Shown here: in pieces, positions 12,590-25,716 of the stretch | Layout: each line of letters starts with the position of its first letter | Position numbering within the stretch: position 1 is the first letter of the stretch | NCBI RefSeq assembly: GCF_041146395.1 | Contig: NC_091009.1 | Coordinates: 2,938,501 to 3,002,500, forward strand | DNA: 64,000 bases | Direction: 5' to 3' | Origin: Eulemur rufifrons | Lineage: Eukaryota; Chordata; Mammalia; Primates; Lemuridae | Notes under the pieces: model-generated | What the model saw: only the letters and a program-made list of their open reading frames with translations | What the model was told of the DNA's origin: nothing | Database searches by the model: none | Position numbers and translations under genes: made by a program

Positions 12590-12804
12590 AATTCTCAGAC
12601 TTCTTGTTTTCTTAGAGTTTAGAAAGCCTGCAATCCTCCCATGCCATGCGTGAAAGGAGGCTCTACCACTGTGTCCTGCATGAAACCCACGGGCCCATAC
12701 CCAGAGTATGATAGAGTGGGTTCCCGGGTACAATCCCAGCCCCCTAAACTCCCACCGCCCGCCTAATGCAGACAGGGCCCGTGCGCTAAGCATAAACAAT
12801 ACCT
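12590..12804. repeat. A-type box, first array copy (representative)
   Basis: The box reads AATTCTCAGACTTCTTG, then GAGTTTAGAAAGCCTGC, CCATGCGTGAAAGGAGGC, GTGTCCTGCATGAAACCC, ACGGGCCCATACCC, GAGTGGGTTCCCGGGTAC, a C-rich tail and CAGGGCCCGTGCGCTAAGC. It is the only part of the unit with balanced base composition and several CpGs. A minus-strand frame of 84 codons crosses it and is retained in most of the units. It ends in an Arg/Val-rich stretch encoded by the hexamers, has no recognisable domain, and its persistence is explained by unit homogenisation. Confidence 0.85.
12688..12783. other. Inverted repeat within the A box
   Basis: CACGGGCCC at 12,688-12,696 is the exact reverse complement of GGGCCCGTG at 12,775-12,783, separated by 78 bp. 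Most array copies appear to keep both arms. One exception is the unit at 35,097, which has CACCGGCCC in the left arm. It could form a long-loop stem, but conservation may simply reflect homogenisation. Confidence 0.5.
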
Positions 12805-15800
12805 TTAACAGATATCCCTAACCCTGAACATAACACCCAACCGTGTTCCTATTTCTCCCCTTAACACGTAAACCTCACCGTGCGCCTAACTTTAACCTCT
12901 TATCCTAACGTTAATGCATAACCCATTTCCTGAGAACAACCCCTATCCCATAATTCTAACCCTATCTCCTAGTCATCACTGTGACACCTAATCCCTAACC
13001 CTAATTCTAAACCGCTAACCCTAACCATAACCCTACCTACAACCCTAACACTGACAGTAACCCTTACTTCTAACCCCAACGCTATGCCTAACAAAAACCC
13101 TAACCCTTGACCCTAACCCTTCACCCTAACCCCTAAGCCTTACCCTAACCCTTAACCCTAATCCTAATCCTAACCATTAAACCTAACCCTAGCTCTTAAA
13201 GCTAACCCTAAACCTTACCCTCACGACTAGACCTAACCCTGACACTAACCTAACACCTAACCCTAACCAGAACCCCTAAAGCTAACCCTGAACCCTATCC
13301 CTAACCCTAGCAGTAAACTTTAACCCTAAACCTAAGCCCAACCCGTAACCCTAATTCTATCCTTTTACCCTAAAACTAACCCCTAAACCTAACCTCTATA
13401 CCTCACCCTAACTCTAACCCAAATCCTAATTCTAACCATACCCCTTCATAAAACACTAACTCCTAACGGCTAACCCTAACACTAACCAAAAACCCTAATC
13501 ACTAATCCCTAACCCTAACGCGTAACCTTTACCCTAACGGTTAACCCTCACCCTAAATCTTAACACTGACCCTAACCTTAACCTTTAACTCTAAGCCTAA
13601 CACTTAACCCTACAGTATGGAAGACCCTTAATGCTAATGGGATCCCTTATCCCTAACCCTAACACTACAACTAAAAATAACCCTAACCTTGGATCCTTAA
13701 ACCTAACCCCTAACACTTACTTTAACCCCAAACCCTAACCCTAATCCTAAGCATTAAACCTAACCCTATCTCTTAACCCTAACGCTAGCCCTTACCCTAA
13801 TGCCGAGTTCTAACCCTAAATCTAACCTACCGCCTAATCCTAACCTTAAGCCCTAATGCTAACTCAACCCTGAACCCTAAACCTACCCGTAACCCTTAAC
13901 ACTAACCCTATCCGTGAACCTTAACCCTGACCCTAACTATTACCCGCACCCAAGCATTTAACCCTGACCCTAACCCTAATCCTTAATGCTAACCCTGACA
14001 CTAAACCCTAACCCTAAGCCCAACACTGATCCCTAATTCTATCCCCTAACCCTAACCCTAAGCCTAATGCTACCCCCTAAACGTAACCCTAACCGTGACC
14101 AGTAAACCTAACCCTAACCTCTAACACAAACCATAGCACATAACTCTAACCCTAAAACTAACCCTAACCCTAACCCTAACCCTAAACCCTAACTCTTAAC
14201 CTTAACCCTAAGCGTTAACTCTCACGCTAACCTTTAATCCTAACCGTAATCCTAATCTTCAACCCTAAACCTAACACTTAACCCTAACCCTGTACCAAAC
14301 CCTAACCCCTCATCTTAACCCTAACCGTAAACCTCAACCCTAAACCAAAGTGTAACCGTTAAACCTAAGAGTAACCTTTAACCCTAACCCTAATCCCTAA
14401 ACCTAAGCCCTCAGCCTAACACTAAACTTCATCCTTAACCCTAACCAGAATCCTAACCCTAAATCTAATTCTCAGACTTCTTGCTTTCTTAGAGTTTAGA
14501 AAGCCTGCAATCCTCCCATGCCATGCGTGAAAGGAGGCTCTACCACTGTGTCCTGCATGAAACCCACGGGCCCATACCCAGAGTATGATAGAGTGGGTTC
14601 CCGGGTACAATCCCAGCCCCCTAAACTCCCCCCGTCCGCCTAATGTAGACAGGGCCCGTGCGCTAAGCATAAACAATACCTTTTACAGATAACCCTAACC
14701 CTGAACATAACACTCAACCCTGTTCCTATTTCTCCCCTTAACACGTAAACCTCACCGTGCGCCTAACTTTAACCTCTTATCCTAATGTTAATGCATAACC
14801 CATTTCCTTAGAACAACCCCCATCCCATAATTCTAACCCTATCTCCTAGTCATCACTGTGACACCTAATCCCTAACCCTAATTCTAAACCACTAACCCTA
14901 ACCGTAACCCTACCTACAACCCTAATACTGACAGTAACCCTTACTTCTAACCCCAACGCTATGCCTAACAAAAACCCTAACCCTTGACCCGAACCCTTGA
15001 CCCTAACCCCTAAGCCTTACCCTAACCCTTAACCCTAATCCTAATCCTAACCATTAAACCTAACCCTAGCTCTTAAAGCTAAACCTAAACCTTACCCTCA
15101 CGACTAGACCTAACCCTGACACTAACCTAACACCTAACACTAACCAGAACCCCTAAAGCTAACCTTGAACCCTATCCCTAACCCTAGCAGTAAAGTTTAA
15201 CCGTAAACCTAAGCCCAACCCGTAACCCTAATCCTATCTTTTACCCTAAAACTAACCCCTAAACCTAACCCCTATACCTCACCCTAACTCTAACCCCAAT
15301 CCTAATTCTAACCATACCCCTTCATAAAGCACTAACTCCTAACCGCTAACCCTAACACTAACCAAAAACCCTAATCACTAATCCCTAACCCTATCGCTTA
15401 ACCTGTACAATGACTGTTAACCCTCACCCTAAATCTTAACACTGACCCTAACCTTAACCTTTAACTCTAAGCCTAACCCTTAACCCTACAGTAAGGAAGA
15501 CCCTTAATGCTAATGGGATCCCTTATCCCTAACCCTAACACTACTGCTAAAAATAACCCTAACCTTTTATGCTTAAACCTAACCCCTAACACTTTCTTCA
15601 ACCCCAAACCCTAACCCTAATCCTAAGCATTAAACCTAACCCTATCTCTTAACCCTAACGATAGCACTTACCCTAATGCCTAGATCTAACCCTAAATCTA
15701 ACCTACCGCCTAATCCTAACCTTAAGCCCTAATGCTAACACTAACCCTGAACCCTAAACCTACCCGTAACCCTTAACACTAACCCTATCCGTGAACCTTA

Positions 15801-18214
15801 ACCCTGACCCTAACCATTACCCGCACCCAAGCATTTAACCCTGACCCTAACACTAATCCTTAATGATAACACTAACACTAAACCCTAACCCTAAGCCCAA
15901 CACTTAACCCTAATCCTATCCCTTAACTCTAACCCTAACCCTAATACTAACCCCTAAACGTAACCCTAACCGTGACCGGTAAACCTAACCCTAACCTCTA
16001 ACACAATCCATAGTACATAATTCTAACCCTAAAACTAACCCTAACCCTAACCCTAACCCTAAACCCTAACTCTTAACCTTAACCCTAAGCGTTAACTGTC
16101 ACGCTAACCTTTAATCCTAACCCTAATCCTAATCTTCAACCCTAAACCTAACACTTAACCCTAACCCTGTACCAAACCCTAACCCCTCATCTTAACCCTA
16201 ACCGTAAACCTCAACCCTAAACCAAAGTGTAACCGTTAAACCTAAGAGTAACATTTAAACCTAACCCTAATCCCTAACCCTAAGCCCTCACCCTAACAGT
16301 AAACTTCATCCTTAACCCTAACCATAATCCTAACCTGAAATCTAATTCTCAGACTTCTTGCTTTCTTAGAGTTTAGAAAGCCTGCAATCCTCCCATGCCA
16401 TGCGTGAAAGGAGGCTCTACCACTGTGTCCTGCATGAAACCCACGGGCCCATACCCAGAGTATGATAGAGTGGGTTCCCGGGTACAATCCCAGCCCCTAA
16501 ACTTCCCCCGCCCGCCTAATGCAGACAGGGCCCGTGCGCTAAGCATAAACAATACCTTTAACAGATAACCCTAACCCTGAACATAACACCCAACCCTGTT
16601 CCTATTTCTCCCCTTAACACGTAAACCTCACCGTGTGCCTAACTTTAACCTCTTATCCTAACGTTAATGCATAACCCATTTCCTGAGAACAACCCCTATC
16701 CCATAATTCTAACCCTATCTCCTAGTCATCACTGTGACACCTAATCCCTAAACCTAATTCTAAACCGCTAACCCTAACCGTAACCCTACCTACAACCCTA
16801 ATACTGACAGTAACCCTTACTTCTAACCCCAACGCTATGCCTAACAAAAACCCTAACCCTTGAACCTAACCCTTGACCCTAAACCCTAAGCCTTACCCTA
16901 ACCCTTAACCCTAATCGTAATCCTAACCATTAAACCTAACCCTAGCTCTTAAAGCTAACCCTAAACCTTACCCTCACGACTAGACCTAACCCTGACACTA
17001 ACCTAACACCTAACAGTAACCAGAACCCCTAAAGCTAACCTTGAACTCTATCCCTAAACCTAGCAGTAAAATTTAACCGTAAACCTAAGCCCAACCCGTA
17101 ACCCTAAAACTATCCTTTTACCCTAAAACTAACCCCTAAACCTAACCCCTATACCTCACCCTAACTCTAACCCCAATCCTAATTCTAACCATACCCCTTC
17201 ATAAAACACTAACTCCTAACCGCTAACCCTAACACTAACCAAAAACCCTAATCACTAATCCCTAACCCTATCGCTTAACCGGTACCCTGACCGTTAACCC
17301 TCACCCTAAATCTTAACACTGACCCTAACCTTAACCTTTAACTCTAAGCCTAACCCTTAACCCTACAGTAAGGAAGACCCTTAATGCTAATGGGATCCCT
17401 TATCCCTAACCCTAACACTACAGCTAAAAATAACCCTAACCTGGGATCCTTAAACCTAACCCCTAACACTTACTTTAACCCCAAACCCAAACCCTAATCC
17501 TAAGCATTAAACCTAACCCTATCTCTTAACCCTAACGCTAGCCCTTACCCTAACGCCTAGATCTAACCCTAAATCTAACATAACGCCTAATCCTAACCTT
17601 AAGCCCTAATGCTAACACTAACCCTGAACCCTAAACCTACCCGTAACCCTTAACACTAACCCTATCCGTGAACCTTAACCCTGACCCTAACCATTACCCG
17701 CACCCAAGCTTTTAACCCTGACCCTAACACTAATCCTTAATGATAACACTAACACTAAACCCTAACCGTAAGCCCAACACTTAACCCTAATCCTATCTCT
17801 TAACTCTAACCCTAACCCTAATGCTAACCCCTAAACGTAACCCTAACCGTGACCAGTAAACCTAACCCTAACCTCTAACACAAACCATAGCACATAACTC
17901 TAACCCTAAAACTAACCCTAAGCCTAAACCTAAACCCTAACTCTTAACATTAACCCTAAGCGTTAACTCTCACGCTAACCTTTAATCCTAACCGTAATCC
18001 TAATCTTCAACCCTAAACCTAACACTTAACCCTAACCCTGTACTAAACCCTAACCCCTCATCTTAACCCTAACCGTAAACCTCAACCCTAAACCAAAGTG
18101 TAACCGTTAAACCTAAGAGTAACCTTTAACCCTAACCCTAATCCCTAACCCTAAGCCCTCACCCTAACACTAAACTTCATCCTTAACCCTAACCAGAATC
18201 CTAACCGTAAATCT

Positions 18215-21200
18215 AATTCTCAGACTTCTTGCTTTCTTAGAGTTTAGAAAGCCTGCAATCCTCCCATGCCATGCGTGAAAGGAGGCTCTACCACTGTGTC
18301 CTGCATGAAACCCACGGGCCCACATCCAGAGTATGATAGAGTGGGTTCCCGGGTACAATCCCAGCCCCCTAAACTCCCCCCGCCCGCCTAATGCAGACAG
18401 GGCCCGTGCGCTAAGCATAAACAATACCTTTAACAGATAACCCTAACCCTGAACATAACACCCAACCCTGTTCCTATTTCTCCCCTTAACACGTAAACCT
18501 CACCGTGTGCCTAACTTTAACCTCTTATCCTAACGTTAATGCATAACCCATTTCCTGAGAACAACCCCTATCCCATAATTCTAACCCTATCTCCTAGTCA
18601 TCACTGTGACACCTAATCCCTAACCCTAATTCTAAACCGCTAACCCTAACCGTAACCCTACCTACAACCCTAACACTGACAGTAACCCGTACTTCTAACC
18701 CCCACGCTATGCCTAACAAAAACCCTAACCCTAATCCTAACCCTTCACCCTAACCCCCAAGCCTTACCCTAACGTTTAACCCTAATCCCAATCCTAACCA
18801 TTAAAGCTAACCCTAGCTCTTAAAGCTAACCCTATAACTTACCCTCACGACTAGACCTAACCCTGACACTAACCTAACACCTAACTCTAACCAGAACACC
18901 TAAAGCTAACACTGAACCCTATCCCTCACCCTAGCAGTAAACTTTAACCCTAAACCTAAGCCCAACCAGTAACCCTAATCCTATCCTTTTACCCTAAAAC
19001 TAACCCCTAAACCTAACCTCTATACCTCACCCTAACTCTAACCCCAATCCTAATTCTAACCATACCCCTTCAAAAACCACTAACTCCTAACGGGTAACCC
19101 TAACACTAACCAAAAACCCTAATCACTAATCCCTAACCCTAACGCTTAACCTTTACCCTAACCGTTAACCCTCACCCTAAATCTTAACACTGACCCTAAC
19201 CTTAACTTTTAACTCTAAGCCTAACCCTTAACCCTACAGTATGGAAGACTCTTAATGCTAATGGCATCCCTTATCCCTAACCCTAACACTACAGCTAAAA
19301 ATAACCCTAACCTTGGATCCTTAAACCTAACCCCTAACACTTACTTTAACCCCAAACCCTAACACTAATCCTAAGCATTAAACCTAACCCTATCTCTTAA
19401 CCCTAACGCTAGCCCTTACCCTAACGCCTAGATCTAAACCTAAATCTAACCTACCGCCTAATCCTCACCTTAAGCCCTAATGCTAACACTAACCCTGAAC
19501 CCTAAACCTACCCGTAACCCTTAACACTAACCCTATCCGTGAACCTTAACCCTGACCCTAACCATTACCCGCACCCAAGCATTTAACCCTGACCCTAACA
19601 CTAAACCTTAATGATAACACTAACACTAAACCCTAACCCTAAGCCCAACACTTAACCCTAATCCTATCTCTTAACTCTAACCGTAACCCTAATGCTAACC
19701 CCTAAACGTAACCCTAACCGTGACCAGTAAACCTAACCCTAACCTCTAACACAAATCATAGCACATAACTCTAACCCTAAAACTAACCCTAACCCTAAAC
19801 CTAACCCCTAACTCTTAACATTAACCCTAAGCGTTAACTCTCACTCTAACCTTTAATCCTAGCCGTAATCCTAATCTTCAACCCTAAACCTAACACTTAA
19901 CCCTAACCCTGTACCAAAACCTAACCCCTCATCTTAACACTAACCGTAAACCTCAACCCTAAACCAAAGTGTAACCGTTAAACCTAAGAGTAACCTTTAA
20001 CCCTAACCCTAATCACTAACCCTAAGCCCTCACCCTAACACTAAACTTCATCCTTAACCCTAACCAGAATCCTAACCGTAAATCTAATTCTCAGACTTCT
20101 TGCTTTCTTAGAGTTTAGAAAGCCTGCAATCCTCCCATGCCATGCGTGAAGGAGGCTCTACCACTGTGTCCTGCATGAAACCCACGGGCCCACATCCAGA
20201 GTATGATAGAGTGGGTTCCCGGGTACAATCCCAGCCCCCTAAACTCCCCCTGCCCGCCTAATGCAGACAGGGCCCGTGCGCTAAGCATAAACAATACCTT
20301 TAACAGATATCCCTAACCCTGAACATAACACCCAACCGTGTTCCTATTTCTCCCCTTAACACGTAAACCTCACCGTGCGCCTAACTTTAACCTCTTATCC
20401 TAACGTTAATGCATAACCCATTTCCTGAGAACAACCCCTATCCCATAATTCTAACCCTATCTCCTAGTCATCACTGTGACACCTAATCCCTAACCCTAAT
20501 TCTAAACCGCTAACCCTAATCGTAACCCTACCTACAACCCTAACACTGACAGTAACCCTTACTTCTAACCCCAACGCTATGCCTAACCAAAACCCTAACC
20601 CTTGACCCTAACCCCTGACCCTAACCCCTAAGCCTTACCCTAACAATTAACCCTAATCCTAATCCTAACTATTAAACCTAACCCTAGCTCTTAAAGCTAA
20701 CCCTAAACCTTACCCTCACGACTAGACCTAACCCTGACACTAACCTAACACCTAACCCTAACCAGAACCCCTAAAGCTAACACTCAACCCTATCCCTAAC
20801 CCTAGCAGGAAACTTTAACCCTAAACCTAAGCCCAACCCGTAACCCTAATCCTATCCTTTTACCCTAAAACTAACCCCTAAACCTAACCCCTATACCTCA
20901 CCCTAACTCTACCCCAATCCTAACTCTAACCATACCCCTTCATAAAACACTAACTCCTAACTGCTAACCCTAACACTAACCAAAAACCCTAATCACTAAT
21001 CCCTAACCCTAACGCTTAACCTTTACCCTAACCATTAACCCTCACCCTAAATCTTAACACTGACCCTAACCTTAACCTTTAACTCTAAGCCTAACCCTTA
21101 ACCCTACAGTAAGGAAGACCCTTAATGCTAATGGGATCCCTTATCCCTAACCCTAACACTACAGCTAAAAATAACCCTAACCTGGGATCCTTAAACCTAA

Positions 21201-21961
21201 CCCCTAACACTTACTTTAACCCCAAACCCTAACCCTAATCCTAAGCATTAAACCTAACCCTATCTCTTAACCCTAACGCTAGCCCTTACCCTAACGCCTT
21301 GATCTAACCCTAAATCTAACCTACCGCCTAATCCTAACCTTAAGCCCTAATGCTAACACTAACCCTGAACCCTAAACCTACCCGTAACCCTTAACACTAA
21401 CCCTATCCGTGAACCTTAACCGTGACCCTAAACATTACTCGCACCCAAGCATTTAACCCTGACCCTAACCCTAATCCTTAATGCTAACCCTAACACTAAA
21501 CCCTAACCCTAAGCCCAACACTTAACCCTAATCCTATCCCTTAACCCTAACCCTAACCCTAACCCTAATGCTAACCCCTAAACGTAACCCTAACCGTGAC
21601 CAGTAAACCTAACCCTAACCTCTAACACAAACGAAAGTACATAACTCTAACCCTAAAACTAACCCTAACGCTAACCCTAAACCCTAACTCTTAACCTTAA
21701 CACTAAGCGTTAACTCTCACGCTAACCTTTAATCCTAACCCTAATCCTAATCTTCAACCCTAAACCTAACACTTAACCCTAACCCTGTACAAAACCCTAA
21801 CCCCTCATCTTAACCCTAACCATAAACCTCAACCCTAAACCAAAGTGTAACCGTTAAACCTAAGAGTAACCTTGAACCCTAACCCTAATCCCTAACCCTA
21901 AGCCCTCACCCTAACACTAAACTTCATCCTTAACCCTAACCAGAATTCTAACCCTAAATCT
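18215..21961. repeat. Adjacent A units sharing private variants (units 4-5)
   Basis: Both boxes carry CCCACATCCAGAG (near 18,328 and 20,188) where other units have CCCATACCCAGAG. Both also have CCGTAAATC just before the box. Unit 5 has lost one A in GCGTGAAGGAGG near 20,146. The shared variants point to duplication of one unit or conversion between neighbours. Confidence 0.75.
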
Positions 21962-24900
21962 CATTCTCAGACTTCTTGCTTTCTTAGAGTTTAGGAAGCC
22001 TGCAATCCTCCCATGCCATGCGTGAAAGGAGGCTCTACCACTGTGTCCTGCATGAAACCCACGGGCCCATACCCAGAGTATGATAGAGTGGGTTCCCGGG
22101 TACAATCCCAGCCCCCTAAACTCCCCCCGCCCGCCTAATGCAGACAGGGCCCGTGCGCTAAGCATAAACAATACCTTTAACAGATAACCCTAACCCTGAA
22201 CATAACACCCAACCCTGTTCCTATTTCTCCCCTTAACACGTAAACCTCATCGTGCGCCTAACTTTAACCTCTTATCCTAACGTTAATGCATAACCCATTT
22301 CCTGAGAACAACCCCTATCCCATAATTCTAACCCTATCTCCTAGTCATCACTGTGACACCTAATCCCAAACCCTAATTCTAAACCGCTAACCCTAACCGT
22401 AACCCTACCTACAACCCTAACACTGACAGTAACCCTTACTTCTAACCCCAACGCTATGCCTAACAAAAACCCTAACCCTTGACCCTAACCCTTGACCCTA
22501 ACCCCTAAACCTTACCCTAACCCTTAACCCTAATCCTAATCCTAACCATTAAACCTAACTCTACCTCTTAAAGCTAACCCTAAACCTTACCCTCACGACT
22601 AGACCTAAACCTGACACTAACCTAACACCTAACGCTAACCAGAACCCCTAAAGCTAACCCTGAACCCTATCCCTAACCCCAGCAGTAAACTCTAACCCTA
22701 AACCTAAGCCCAACCCGTAACCCTAATCCTATCCTTTTACCCTAAAACTAACCCCTAAACCTAACCCCTATACCTCACCCTAACTCTAACCCCAATCCTA
22801 ACTCTAACCATACCCCTTCATAAAACACTAACTCCTAACCGCTAACCCTAACACTAACCAAAAACCCTAATCACTAATCCCTAACCCTAACGCTTAACCT
22901 TTACCCTAACCGTTAACCCTCACCCTGAATCTTAACACTGACCCTAACCTTAACCTTTAACTCTAAGCCTAACCCTTAACCCCACAGTAAGGAAGACCCT
23001 TAATTCTAATGGGATCCCTTATCCCTAACCCTAACACTACAGCTAAAAATAACCCTAACCTTGGATCCTTAAACCTAACCCCTAACACTTACTTTAACCC
23101 CAAACCCTAACCCTAATCCTAAGCATTAAACCTAACCCTATCTCTTAACCCTAACGCTAGCCCTTACCCTAACGCCTAGATCTAACCCTAAATCTAACCT
23201 ACCGCCTAATCCTAACCTTAAGCCCTAATTCTAACTCTAACCCTGAACCGTAAACCTACGCGTAACCCTTAACACTAACCCTATCCGTGAACCTAAACCC
23301 TGACCCTAACCATTACCCGCACCCAAGCATTTAACCCTGACCCTAACCCTAATCCTTAATGCTAACCCTAACACTAAACCCTAACCCTAAGCCCAACACT
23401 TAACCCTAATCCTATCCCTTAACCCTAACCCTAACCCTAGCCCTAATGCTAACCCCTAAACGTAACCCTAACCGTGACCAGTAAACCTAACCCTAACCTC
23501 TAACACAAACGAAAGTACATAACTCTAACCCTAAAACTAACCCTAACCCTAACCCTAACCCTAAACCCTAACTCTTAACCTTAACCCTAAGCGTTAACTC
23601 TCACGCTAACCTTTAATCCTAACCCTAATCCTAATCTTCAACCCTAAACCTAACACTTAACCCTAACCCTGTACAAAACCCTAACCCCTCATCTTAACCC
23701 TAACCGTAAACCTCAACCCTAAACCAAAGTGTAACCGTTAAACCTAAGAGTAACCTTTAACCCTAACCCTAATCCCTAACCCTAAGCCCTCACCCTAACA
23801 CTAAACTTCATCCTTAACCCTAACCAGAATCCTAACCCTAAATCTCATTCTCAGACTTCTTGCTTTCTTAGAGTTTAGGAAGCCTGCAATCCTCCCATGC
23901 CATGCGTGAAAGGAGGCTCTACCACTGTGTCCTGCATGAAACCCACGGGCCCATACCCAGAGTATGATAGAGTGGGTTCCCGGGTACAATCCCAGCCCCC
24001 TAAACTCCCCCCGCCCGCCTAATGCAGACAGGGCCCGTGCGCTAAGCATAAACAATACCTTTAACAGATAACCCTAACCCTGAACATAACACCCAACCCT
24101 GTTCCTATTTCTCCCCTTAACACGTAAACCTCATCGTGCGCCTAACTTTAACCTCTTATCCTAACGTTAATGCATAACCCATTTCCTGAGAACAACCCCT
24201 ATCCCATAATTCTAACCCTATCTCCTAGTCATCACTGTGACACCTAATCCCAAACCCTAATTCTAAACCGCTAACCCTAACCGTAACCCTACCTACAACC
24301 CTAACACTGACAGTAACCCTTACTTCTAACCCCAACGCTATGCCTAACAAAAACCCTAACCCTTGACCCTAACCCTTGACCCTAACCCCTAAGCCTTACC
24401 CTAACCCTTAACCCTAATCCTAATCCTAACCATTAAACCTAACTCTACCTCTTAAAGCTAACCCTAAACCTTACCCTCACGACTAGACCTAAACCTGACA
24501 CTAACCTAACACCTAACGCTAACCAGAACCCCTAAAGCTAACCCTGAACCCTATCCCTAACCCCAGCAGTAAATTCTAACCCTAAACCTAAGCCCAACCC
24601 GTAACCCTAATCCTATCCTTTTACCCTAAAACTAACCCCTAAACCTAACCCCTATACCTCACCCTAACTCTAACCCCAATCCTAATTCTAACCATACCCC
24701 TTCATAAATCACTAACTCCTAACCCTAACACTAACCAAAAACCCTAATCACTAATCCCTAACCCTAACGCTTAACCTTTACCCTAACCGTTAACCCTCAC
24801 CCTAAATCTTAACACTGACCCTAACCTTAACCTTTAACTCTAAGCCTAACCCTTAACCCTACAGTAAGGAAGACCCTTAATGCTAATGGGATCACTTATC

Positions 24901-25412
24901 CCTAACCCTAACACTACAGCTAAAAATAACCCTAACCTTGGATCCTCAAACCTAACCCCTAACACTTACTTTAACCCCAAACCCTAACCCTAATCCTAAG
25001 CATTAAACCTAACCCTATCTCTTAACCCTAACGCTAGCCCTTACCCTAACGCCTAGATCTAACCCTAAATCTAACCTACCGCCTAATCCTAACCTTAAGC
25101 CCTAATGCTAACACTAACCCTGAACCCTAAACCTACCCGTAACCCTTAACACTAACCCTATCCGTGAACCTAAACCCTGACCCTAACCATTACCCGCACC
25201 CAAGCATTTAACCCGGACCCTAACCCTAATCCTTAATGCTAACCCTAACACTAAACCCTAACCCTAAGCCCAACACTTAACCCTAATCCTATCCCTTAAC
25301 CCTAACCCTAACCCTAACCATAATGCTAACCCCTAAACGTAACCCTAACCGTGACCAGTAAACCTAACCCTAACCTCTAACACAAACCATAGCACATAAC
25401 TCTAAACCTAAA

Positions 25413-25443
<31 letters not shown>

Positions 25444-25716
25444 TCTTAACCTTAACACTAAGCGTTAACTCTCACGCTAACCTTTAATCCTAACCCTAAT
25501 CCTAATCTTCAACCCTAAACCTAACACTTAACCCTAACCCTGTACCAAACCCTAACCCCTCATCTTAACCCTAACCGTAAACCTCAACCCTAAACCAAAG
25601 TGTAACCGTTAAACCTAAGAGTAACCTTGAACCCTAACCCTAATCCCTAACCCTAAGCCCTCACCCTAACACTAAACTTCATCCTTAACCCTAACCAGAA
25701 TCCTAACCCTAAATCT
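21962..25716. repeat. Near-identical adjacent A units (units 6-7)
   Basis: Both units carry AATCTCATTCTCAG at the box start and GTTTAGGAAGCC, and then CCTCATCGTGCGCC, AATCCCAAACCC and AACTCTACCTCTT. ACAAACGAAAGTAC precedes each box. None of these is seen in other units. This is the clearest recent single-unit duplication in the array. Confidence 0.8.

Noticed and set aside
12700..12740. tRNA-like B box (GGTTCCCGGGTACAATCCC) suggesting a SINE
   Set aside because: It only loosely resembles the GGTTCGANTCC consensus. No A box at the right distance, no poly-A tail and no target-site duplications are visible.
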